Source: Pyropia haitanensis (Eukaryota > Rhodophyta > Bangiophyceae > Bangiales > Bangiaceae). From it: a DNA stretch of 64,000 bases. Positions 55,965 through 64,000 of this stretch are shown one piece after another. Below the pieces are notes generated by a model. That model was given only the letters and a program-made list of their open reading frames with translations, had not been told where the DNA came from and searched no databases. The DNA is taken from positions 2,406,842-2,470,841 of the forward strand of contig SDUX01000006.1 of assembly GCA_008729055.1 (NCBI GenBank), given 5' to 3'. The number at the start of each line of letters is the position of its first letter. Positions within the stretch are counted from its first letter, which is position 1. A program made the position numbers and the translations under genes.

Positions 55965-57400
55965 CCGCGCGGCGCCCGCCGCCGCCCGGCACCCGGCCCC
56001 CGCTGCCCGCCGCCCGCCGCGCGGCGCCCGCCGCCGCCCGCCGCCGCCCGCCGCGCGGCGCCCGCCGCCGCCCGCTGCCCGCCGCCGCCCGGCACCCGGC
56101 CCCCGCCGCGCGGCGCCCGCCGCCGCCCGGCACCCGGCCCCCGCCGCCCGCCGCCCGCCGCGCGGCGCCCGCCGCCGCCCGCCGCGCGGCGCCCGCCGCG
56201 CGGCGCCCGCCGCCGCCCGCTGCCCGCCGCCGCCCGGCACCCGGCCCCCGCCGCGCGGCGCCCGCCGCCGCCCGGCACCCGGCCCCCGCCGCCCGCCGCC
56301 CGCCGCCGCCCGGCACCCGGCCCCCGCCGCGCGGCGCCCGCCGCCGCCCGGCACCCGGCCCCCGCCGCCCGCCGCCCGCCGCGCGGCGCCCGCCGCCGCC
56401 CGCCGCGCGGCGCCCGCCGCCGCGCCGGCCGCCCCGCCCGCCCGCCCCGCCGCCCGCCGCCGCCCCGGCACCCGGCCCCCGCCCGCCGCCCGCCGCCGCC
56501 CCCCCCCCCCCCCCCGCCGCCCGCCGCGCGCGCCGCCGCCGCCCGCCGCGCGGCGCCCGCCGCGCGGCGCCCGCCGCCGCCCGCTGCCCGCCGCCGCCCG
56601 GCACCCGGCCCCCGCCGCGCGGCGCCCGCCGCCGCCCGGCACCCGGCCCCCGCCGCCCGCCGCCCGCCGCCGCCCGCCGCCCGCCGCCGCCCGGCACCCG
56701 GCCCCCGCTGCCCGCCGCCCGCCGCGCGGCGCCCGCCGCCGCCCGCTGCCCGCCGCCGCCCGGCACCCGGCCCCCGCCGCGCGGCGCCCGCCGCCGCCCG
56801 GCACCCGGCCCCCGCCGCCCGCCGCCCGCCGCCGCCCGCCGCCCGCCGCCGCCCGGCACCCGGCCCCCGCTGCCCGCCGCCCGCCGCGCGGCGCCCGCCG
56901 CCGCCCGCCGCCGCCCGCCGCGCGGCGCCCGCCGCCGCCCGCTGCCCGCCGCCGCCCGGCACCCGGCGCCCGCCGCGCGGCGCCCGCCGCGCGGCGCCCG
57001 CCGCCGCCCGCTGCCCGCCGCCGCCCGGCACCCGGCCCCCGCCGCGCGGCGCCCGCCGCCGCCCGGCACCCGGCCCCCGCCGCCCGCCGCCCGCCGCCGC
57101 CCGGCACCCGGCCCCCGCCGCCCGCCGCCCGCCGCGCGGCGCCCGCCGCCGCCCGCCGCGCGGCGCCCGCCGCGCGGCGCCCGCCGCCGCCCGCTGCCCG
57201 CCGCCGCCCGGCACCCGGCCCCCGCCGCGCGGCGCCCGCCGCCGCCCGGCACCCGGCCCCCGCCGCCCGCCGCCCGCCGCCGCCCGCCGCCCGCCGCCGC
57301 CCGGCACCCGCCGCGCGGCGCCCACCGCCGCCCGCCGCCCGCCGCCGCCCGCCGCCCGCCGCCCGCCGCCCGCCGCCGCTCGGCACCCCGCTTCTGCCCT
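55965..57400. repeat. 1.4 kb GC satellite built from CCGCCGCCCG-type words
   Basis: The words CGGCACCCGGCCCCCGCCG, GCGCGGCGCCCGCCGCC and CCCGCTGCCCGCCGCC are reshuffled dozens of times with almost no A or T. No stop codons occur, so every frame on both strands is open, which produces huge artefactual frames (up to 1,637 aa). I regard none of these as genes. Confidence 0.9.
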
Positions 57401-58119
57401 CCGGCCCCCGCCGCTGCCCGGCCCGCGGCCCCGGCCGCCTGTGCCCCGGCATCCGGCCCCCGGCCCCCGGCGCCCAGTCCCCGTCGTCCGGCACCCGCCG
57501 CAGCGTCGCGTGCCGGCGGGGGGCGTGGCGACCGCCGGGGTAGGGACGGCGTCCGTGGCAACGGGCGGCGGGGGACTGCGGGGGCCGTCGAGGGGCGGCG
57601 GGGAGGGGGGGCCGTGGTGGCCGCCGGGGGGGGGCGGCTGGCGTGGCCTCTGGGGGGTGGCGACCGTGATTGCCGCGGGCGGTGGCGGCCGCCGGGGAGA
57701 GGCAGCCCCCTGGGGGTGGCAGCCGCCGGGGGAAACGGCCGCGCCGGGGGGCGTCGGGGGGCGTCGGGGGGCGGCCGCGTCCGCGGGGGCTGCCGAGAAA
57801 GGGTGGCCACGGCGGCTGGCGGGGGGGGGCGGCCGCGGCGGCTGGCGGGGTGGGGGCGGCCACGGCGGGCGCGGGGCGGCCGCGGCAGCGGCGGCCGCCG
57901 GGGGCGGCAATGGCTGCGGCTGGTGCTTGGGGGGAAGTGGCCTCGGCGGCACTCCACCGCCACTGCCCCGGCCGGTGGGGGGGGCTGACGCCGCCGCCGC
58001 GCACTGCGGTCTCCCCCCTGACGCGACCGCGGCAGGCTGGCGCCCGCGCCGCGGCGAGCCGCCTCCCCTGACGCTGGTTGAGGCGGCCGGGCAGCAAGAC
58101 GACTGTGGCGACCAGCTAC

Positions 58120-58840
58120 TCACATGGCAGGCAGGGATATTTGATTGTATTTACAATCCAAGCGATTATTCCACGGAGGTCAACAGTACATACACATCCG
58201 ACTTGACTCACATCTCCTGGCCTATCTGGCGAATCAGATGTCCAATTCGTCCAACCTGATAGGCTGTTGCACAATCTGAACTGGGCGAGATGAAGATTGT
58301 AGTACTGAATCAATTGTTTCCGGAGGTGGGATTACCATATTTGACTCTGAACCCATCCTGGTCAGCGACTTGCGACTGCCAACGCCGAAGACTGAAGCGC
58401 CGGCGTCTGACGCCCCCCTCCTCCCCGCCCCGGTCGCCCGCTTCGCCGTTATCCGCTCTCCGAGCAGACTTGGTGGATATGCATGCCTTGTCTCCGACTC
58501 CTATCAGTGTTGAGAGCGCGCCCGCACACACGTCTGTCACGGCAGCGACCAGAACGGTTTCATGGAGGGCCGAAGTGCATCACCCTCTCACCACTGGTTC
58601 CGCCGCTCGGGCGCGCTAGTGACGGTGAAACGCCGTCAGTTGTGACCTTTTGGCGTCCCCAATGGTCCACGCTCCACCAGCCTGCGTATTTTTTTATAGT
58701 GAATAGCGCTGACAAGCGCCGCCTGTCCGTCATGGTGTGACCTGTTGCTCGGTATGTACGTGCACGTGGAGTACATAGGTCCCGCGGAGCTGGATAGATC
58801 CGTCATTCCCGAGTAAACTGATGACGCTGCGACTATTGAT
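58120..58840. other. Lower-GC spacer, no gene seen
   Basis: About 700 bp of near-balanced base composition between the GC satellite and the fold-back repeat. Short frames only, no similarity recognised. Confidence 0.4.
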
Positions 58841-59960
58841 GTATCTTTTTATTGCTCTGCACCAACATAGGGGGCAGAACAAGCCTGTAACCGGGTGTGG
58901 CAAGCGCTTCACGCTATAAATTCCCCGCCTCTCAGAGCTGTTCAGTGCTCCATGGTCCTCGGTTTTTGCACAGACAATGAGTTTATGAGTACCTGGTGGC
59001 ATACAATTGCTCAAAGTGGTTGGATGGCATGCCGGGGTCCGCACATTGCTGAACCCGTGCAGAAGGAGGCGCCTTGGGACATGTCGCTCTGCTGGACGCG
59101 CCCACAGCGCCGATGAGAACAAAACAGGTTGCGGAGGATGTCTGCTGTACTGTTGGGATCTCATAATTGTATCTTTTTGTGCGTGAGAGTACTGTGGGGC
59201 GTTGGACGGCCTGTCGAGGCTACCTGTCCAGAATGGCCACTTTGGGGGTCTGTATGACCCACTTCCCGTCGTTTGCGAAACCTTCTGAGCACATGACCGT
59301 GCTCAGCGACCTCGATTTAGTCGATTGAGCATGCTTCAGAAAAGTTGGTGAAGTGGTCCCTGACTCTTGTTGCACGTGGTGAAGTGCCCTGCGCACACTT
59401 CGGTGCAAGGCGTCACACACCGCTACGACGCGTTTCAGAAAATGAAGCAAAATCTTCTCAAGCTGTTCCCGCCAGACTAAGTCGATGACGCTGAGCACGA
59501 ATATGTGCTCAGAAAATGTCGCAAACATCGGGAAGCAGGTCATATGGGCCCCCAAAAGTCCATTCTGGACAGGTAGCCGCGACAGGCCGTCTAGCGCCCC
59601 ACAGTGCTCTCATCCTTCAAAAACTACATCTATCAGATCTATACAGTGTATTCAGCTACCTCCGCAGCTTTTTGCACTTTCAACGGCGCTGTGGGCTCAT
59701 CCAGCTGCGCTACAGTGCATACCACCGTATCAGCAGTCAGTCAGTCACGAATGAGTGAACTGCAGAGTACTGTCTTTGCATTTTTACGGGACGATGGCCA
59801 ACGGATACCTCTGCCCTCAGCGTTAACTAAACAGAGTTGACCCATTACGCTCAAAAAAGCTCGGAGCGGGCGCCTAAAGCGCTTCTTCCACCCAGCCTCT
59901 CGACTGTCCTGTCCGCCGTACGGGTGCACGACGCCCGATGTGTGCACCAATAGATTCAGC
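58840..59960. repeat. 1.1 kb imperfect palindrome (fold-back repeat) centred near 59398
   Basis: The left-arm block GGCCTGTCGAGGCTACCTGT at 59208 pairs with the reverse complement of 59560-59588 (one mismatch in the first 20 bases). The match continues outward through ACTGTGGGGCG, CCCACAGCGCCG, TTTTTGCACAGACA / AAATGCAAAGACA and AAGCGCTT. Inward it runs through TCTGAGCACAT and GTGCTCAGCG to a central GAAGTG...CACTTC. Arms are about 500 bp with roughly 65-80 % matching by eye, and there is almost no loop. This is an inverted duplication or a large MITE/fold-back element. If transcribed it would form a long hairpin RNA. Confidence 0.85.
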
Positions 59961-60382
59961 ATGATCGTTTTACCCAGATAAGACTATTTCTTCCCACGGT
60001 GGGTCTCTCATGCACTCTATATCCAGGCCCATACTGCACAGCGGATGACAAAGAAGCAGACGGGAGGCACTTTCTTGCACTGCCGGCGCTGCCGTGGCAA
60101 GCGGATCGGCGGCGGCCGGCAGCGACAGCAGAGGCGGCAGCGGCAGCCGGAGCGGTAGCCAACCGGCAGGGGCGGCGGCGATGGTGAGAGCGGCCGGGGC
60201 GGCAGCCGGCCAGCGGCCGGCCGGACAGCTGGCCGACAAAGGTAGCCCGCGATTGGCGGCAAAAGGCAGGCGGCGGCAGCCTGCTGGCGGCGGCCGGCAG
60301 CAAAGGCGGCGGCGGCAGCGGCAGCAGGGCGGCAGCAACCCGGTGGGGGCGGCGGCGGCGGGGGCGGCGGCCGGGGCGGCAG

Positions 60383-60688
60383 CCCGGGCGGCAGGCGGCC
60401 GGCGGCCGGCCAGGCAGGCGGCCGGCGGCGGCAGCCCGCCAGCGGCGGCAGCACGCCGGCGGCGGTAGCCGGCGGCAGCGGCGGCGGCCGGGGGCCGGAC
60501 CGGCGGCCGGCCGGCGGGGGCGGCCGCCCCCGGCCAGGGTGGCGACCGGTGGCGGCGGCGGTGGTGGCAGCCGCAGCCGCGACGGCAGTCAACCGGCGGA
60601 TGCGGCGGCGGGGGACGCAGGGGCGGCGGCCACCGCGGCCGCCCGGGCGGCAGGCGGCCGGCGGCCGGCCAGGCAGGCGGCCGGCGGC
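60383..60688 (+). repeat. Direct repeat of 46 bp, copies 259 bp apart
   Basis: CCCGGGCGGCAGGCGGCCGG and the following 26 bp occur at 60383 and again at 60642 without change. The region 60080-60800 as a whole is a GGCGGC/CCGGCGG array with other partial duplications. Confidence 0.8.
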
Positions 60689-61967
60689 CGGCAGCAACGG
60701 CGGCGGCGGCAGCGGCAGCCGGGGCGGCAGCAGCCCGCAGCGGCAGGGGCAGAGGCGGCGGCGGCGGCGTCGGCGGCGGCGGCAACGGTGGGCAACCCTT
60801 GAGGGCGCAGGGGCCGCAGGCGGCGGCGGGCGGCGGGCGGCGGCGGCGGCGGCGGTGGGCAGCGGCGGCGGTAGCGGGGGCGGCGGGCGGCGGCGGCAGC
60901 GGTGGCGGCGGCCGCGGCCGAGGCCGCCTGCCGCGGCAGCCGCGGCGGCCGCGGTGGCGGCGGGTGTGGGCCGGGGTGGCGGGGGGCGCATCGCGTGGCA
61001 GGGGAGCAGGGGGGGCAGCTCGCTGCATGGGGGGCCGGGGTGGCTGCCCGTGGCGGGGGCGGGCGGTGTGGGCGCGCGGGGCCGCCAGGGGCGGCCGCAC
61101 GCTCGGCGCCGGCCGGCGTGCTGGTGGTGGGACGGGGGGGGGGGGGGGGGGGGGGGGGGTGGCTGCCGCTGGCGGGACGTCGGTGGCGGGAACAGGGACG
61201 CGCCGCCGCAGGGTAGAGTAATGGAGGTGCCCAGTACAGGTCGGTGTACGTAACTGCAAGTAGGTGAGGAGCCACACGTGTGTGCTGATGGCGTCGCTGG
61301 CCTCGGGGCGCCCAGCGGCTGTGGAGCCTCGACGCGCGAGTCTCGAGCGCTCTCAGAGCGTCTCAGCGAACCCAACATGCGTGTTGGTTGAGATCCCCAG
61401 GTACTACGTACTACATGCTCTGGTGACACCCTGTGGCCCAAAGCTGCTCAGGAGACGCCTGGAGAAATCGCGGCTCTCCACGCTTTGTCAGCCAAGACGG
61501 GTGACCCCTCTCCATTGTCAAACGGCCAGCACGTGGAAAACTGTCAGACTAGACGGGTGACGCCTGCATGGCCCCGGCGGAGGTCAGAGTGTCGAGGGCC
61601 AGGTCGAGGGATCCGGCGGCGGCCAGTGTGTCAAAGGCCGGCTCGAGGGGCCAGGCCGTGGCCAGCGTGTCGAGGGCATACTCGCGGAATCAGGCAGTAC
61701 GAAGGACGCGGCACGAGACGGGCCACTGTCGAAGCGAACGCTGTCAGACGCGCGGCTGTGGCCAACGGAAAAAGCATCGACGACAGATATGAGTGAAAGG
61801 AGCCTACGAAATGAATTCTGGTTTCAAATGAAGAAGAAAAGTTATATGAAGTATAATTGGTAAACTTACCCTCCCATTCCCCCCCCCCCACCCCCTCCCA
61901 CCCCCTCCCAGAATCCCAAGGCGACCTTGGGGTTCTGACGTCCAGAATCCCAAGGCTGGTATTATCC

Positions 61968-62464
61968 CGCCTCGCCCACGCCGGGGGGGCTGTGGCACGA
62001 GCGGCGGGGGACCCGCCGCGGGTGGCTCGCCTAGCGAATGAGTGTTTATGGGGGGGGCGGCCGGCCGCACGGCGCGCCGCCCGCGGGGCGCAGCTACCAA
62101 ACGAAAAAAAAACAAAAAAAAAACAGAGAGAAAACGAACATGCACCAGCACCGATGGGGGAACGAGACGCGCAGGAAGGGGGATGGGGGAGAGGAAAGAC
62201 GGGGACAGACGAGGGGGGAGGGGCAAGTGGGAGGGGGGGGGGGGGGGGAGACACCGCGCCGCGCACCCTTGCATCCACCATGGATGCGCGGCGGGCGAGG
62301 TTGGGAGTGCACCCGGGCAATGCAGGGAGGCGCGCACGAGTTGGGAGGGGACGGAGGGGGGGGGGGAGCGCCCGGCGGACACTCGCGGCACGGCGTCGCC
62401 GCGCGGCGCGGGCGGCGCCGCGGCGGCGGCCGGCGGGCGGGGGTCCGCGGCGGCGGCGGCGGCA

Positions 62465-62501
<37 letters not shown>

Positions 62502-62508
62502 CGGGCGG
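61968..62508. other. 3' flank of the NADPH oxidase gene
   Basis: About 540 bp between the right inverted repeat and the oxidase stop. A-rich near 62100-62140 (AACGAAAAAAAAACAAAAAA), then G runs and GGC repeats. No gene is seen. Confidence 0.5.
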
Positions 62509-62664
62509 TCACAGGAAGTTTTCCTCCCGAAACGCAAACCGCACGTTGGCCCCGTACGACGCGGCGTAGCGCGACGCGCTGCCGCCGCCGCCGCCGGCGG
62601 CCGACGCGCCCCCCCCCCCCCCGCGTCGCCCACCCCCCACACGGTGGTCATGCCGTCGGCGCCA

Positions 62665-62711
<47 letters not shown>

Positions 62712-64000
62712 GTCGCCCGGCCGCTCCGCCTTGACGCTGTCGAGCGCGATCGCCCCCCGGCGGTAGCCCTTGGCGAGGCTCGCCGCCATGGCCCGCTGCG
62801 CCGCCTCCTGGATGCCCTTGGACATGACGGGCGGCCCGCAAAAAAAGATGCCCACCACCGTCCCCGACCGGCTGCGCTCGACAATGCCCGTGAAGAGGGC
62901 GTCCCAGTCGGGCCGCTTGTACGTGGTGTGCAGCGGCACGCGCGCATAGTCGCGGCTCCACGCCTCGTCCACCGGCCCCGCCCGCGTAATGTGCCGGTGC
63001 AGCCGCACCGTCCCCGAGTGGCACAGCGGGAGGAGCTCCTCCACCAGCCACCCGTCGTCGGCCTGCGTCGGCGCCGTCCACACAAAGTCCAGCGACCGCG
63101 TCGCCGAGTGGGACGACCGCACGTTTTGGGCGAGCAGCAGCCGCGAGCCCGCCACCCGCATCAGCCGGTAGACGAGCGTGCCGAGCAGCAGCGGCCACAG
63201 GAGCGCCAGGTTCACCACCCCAAACCACGACGCGTCGGCGCCAACGCCGCACAGCGCGGCAAGGTCAATCGCGACGCCCGCGAGCGCGAGCGGCACCAGC
63301 ACCACCGCGTCGACGACGCTGCCCCGCCGCCGCAGGTACACCCGCGGGCCCAGCACCGTCGCCTCGCACACAATCGCGGTCGCGAGCGGCACCGCCGCGG
63401 CGGTGGCGAGGCCGAGGTCCGCCACGAGCAGCCCGCGGACCTTGAACATGGCGAGGCCAACCGTGGCGGGCGAGAAGCCCCGCATAATCGCGGCGAGCGC
63501 AACGACCGTGTAGCGGGCGAGCACCGTCCACACGACGGCCAGGCTAAACGTGACCGAGTGGAGGCCGTGCAGCAGCGACACCCGCACCGTCCGCGCGCGG
63601 ACGAGGTTGGCGGCGAGCGTCGAGCGGCGACGGCGGCGGTCGCGGCCGCCGCCGCCGCCGCCCTTGCCGCCGTCGCCGCCGCCGCCGCCCTTGCCGCTCG
63701 ACCGGCGGGTGCCACCGAGGAGCGCGCCAAACATGGACGTGCGGCGGCCGCCGCGGCCGCCACGGCCGCGGCCCGCCGCGTCGCCGCGCTGCAGGTGCCG
63801 CAGCATGGCAGAGGACCCAAAGCTCAGCCCAATCAGCTGCTGCCCCGCCGTCGAGTTGAGAAACGCAGAGTGCCGCAGCAGCCGCCCGATCGAGTCCATC
63901 GAGTGGTCCAGCCCCGCCTCCTCGTCACTCCCAAACCGCGAGTCGTCGTCCCCGTCCAGGCTCGACGAGTAGCCACCGTCGTCGTCCGAGTCGGCCAGCG
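62509..64000 (-). CDS. NADPH oxidase (Rboh/NOX type), C-terminal part, 5'-partial
   Basis: NOX enzymes pass electrons from NADPH through FAD and haems across the membrane to make superoxide. The frame is open to the window edge; the visible part is about 497 aa. It starts with an acidic Asp/Ser stretch, then MDSIGRLLRHSAFLN and a basic Gly linker. About five hydrophobic segments follow (FSLAVVWTVLARYTVVALAA, AVPLATAIVCEATVLG, VVLVPLALAGVAIDLAALC, FGVVNLALLWPLLLGTLVYR). Next is the terminal NADPH subdomain: SLDFVWTAPTQADDGWLVEE, HRHITRAG, YKRPDWDALFTGI, GTVVGIFFCGPPVMSKG and a final NVRFAFREENFL, the NOX-type FxxxENF end. A polyalanine insert precedes the end, and the frame changes in a 14-nt G run (62609-62622). 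Membrane helices this late are unlike animal or plant NOX. Confidence 0.85.
62609..62622 (-). other. Frame break in a 14-nt G run of the NADPH oxidase
   Basis: VGADGMTTVWGVGDAGGG lies in one frame and the conserved terminus NVRFAFREENFL in another; the G run separates them. Confidence 0.7.

Larger units (their letters stand above)
55433..61967. mobile_element. 6.5 kb segment bounded by short inverted repeats, possible DNA transposon
   Basis: The left boundary GGATAATACCAGCCTTGG (continuing GATTC, 23 bp, 55433-55455) recurs exactly in inverted orientation at 61945-61967. Both ends then show degenerate copies of CCTTGGGATTC and AGAATCCC. The 23-bp match is far beyond chance. The interior contains a GC satellite, an AT-richer fold-back region and a GGCGGC-rich part, and no recognisable transposase. 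It could be a non-autonomous element, a composite of nested repeats, or two unrelated insertions of a smaller repeat family. No convincing target-site duplication was found; each TIR itself contains a TA. Confidence 0.45.

Noticed and set aside
55563..58123. Minus-strand frames of 700-840 codons over the satellite
   Set aside because: All frames are open because the repeat lacks A and T. The peptides are permutations of Gly-Arg-Ala.
53346..58259. A 1,637-codon plus-strand open frame
   Set aside because: It runs through a low-complexity gene, its 3' flank, an inverted-repeat boundary and the stop-free satellite. It shows no domain and is explained by composition.
1..64000. tRNA, rRNA or CRISPR arrays
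   Set aside because: I found no cloverleaf with A and B boxes, no rRNA-like stretch and no regularly spaced direct repeats with unique spacers. The tandem repeats seen are micro-, mini- or satellite DNA.

Overview
This 64 kb window is nuclear DNA of a very GC-rich eukaryote. Genes are long, have few introns, and carry many polyalanine, polyglycine and polyproline tracts encoded by GCC/GGC/CCG runs. The introns that can be placed are short (about 190-340 bp) GT-AG introns. The gene set is eukaryotic: gamma-COP, DNA polymerase zeta (REV3), RNase H2 subunit B, a plant-type MUT9-like casein kinase, a VTC1/DUF202 protein, an LRAT-like protein and an NADPH oxidase. The oxidase has several membrane segments in its C-terminal half, which I recall as a red-algal Rboh trait. 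The best guess is a bangiophyte red alga of the Porphyra/Pyropia kind. That is inference from style and gene content, not from a database match.

Layout from left to right. 91-2628 (+) is the 3' part of the gamma-COP gene. 3232-9118 (-) is a PDXDC1-like PLP-decarboxylase pseudoenzyme with a long disordered, RS-repeat tail. 9119-13781 holds tandem repeats, a doubtful gene ending in a UBZ-like zinc finger, and a disordered Ala/Pro/RGG protein (+). 14322-24356 (-) is a complete REV3 gene, head to head with RNASEH2B (25133-26118, +). 26532-28810 (-) encodes leucine-rich repeats fused to a PAQR/hemolysin III-type membrane domain. 29668-31237 (-) is a three-exon VTC1-like gene with a 29-nt microexon. 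34451-37906 (-) is an unassigned disordered protein with a coiled coil and a C-terminal membrane segment.

38669-39870 is a hAT-like transposon carrying what looks like a piece of a cyclic-nucleotide-channel-type gene. 42852-43926 (+) is a three-exon LRAT/NlpC-like gene with an N-myristoylation signal. 48023-49873 (-) is the MLK-type kinase. 51228-52499 (-) is an FCP1-like HAD phosphatase, sharing a bidirectional promoter with an Ala/Pro/Gly-rich protein (53087-54691, +). 55433-61967 is bounded by inverted repeats and encloses a 1.4 kb GC satellite and a 1.1 kb fold-back palindrome. 62509-64000 (-) is the C-terminal part of the NADPH oxidase.

The most striking global pattern is that conserved genes are interrupted again and again, and always at long G or C homopolymers. 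The flanking conserved protein continues in another frame. This is either a systematic homopolymer-length error in the assembly or a real property of the genome. CDS spans given here bridge these breaks. REV3 and RNASEH2B, both genome-maintenance genes, sit back to back. Gene-poor stretches (31.2-34.4, 39.9-42.8 and 43.9-48.0 kb) show no gene I could support.
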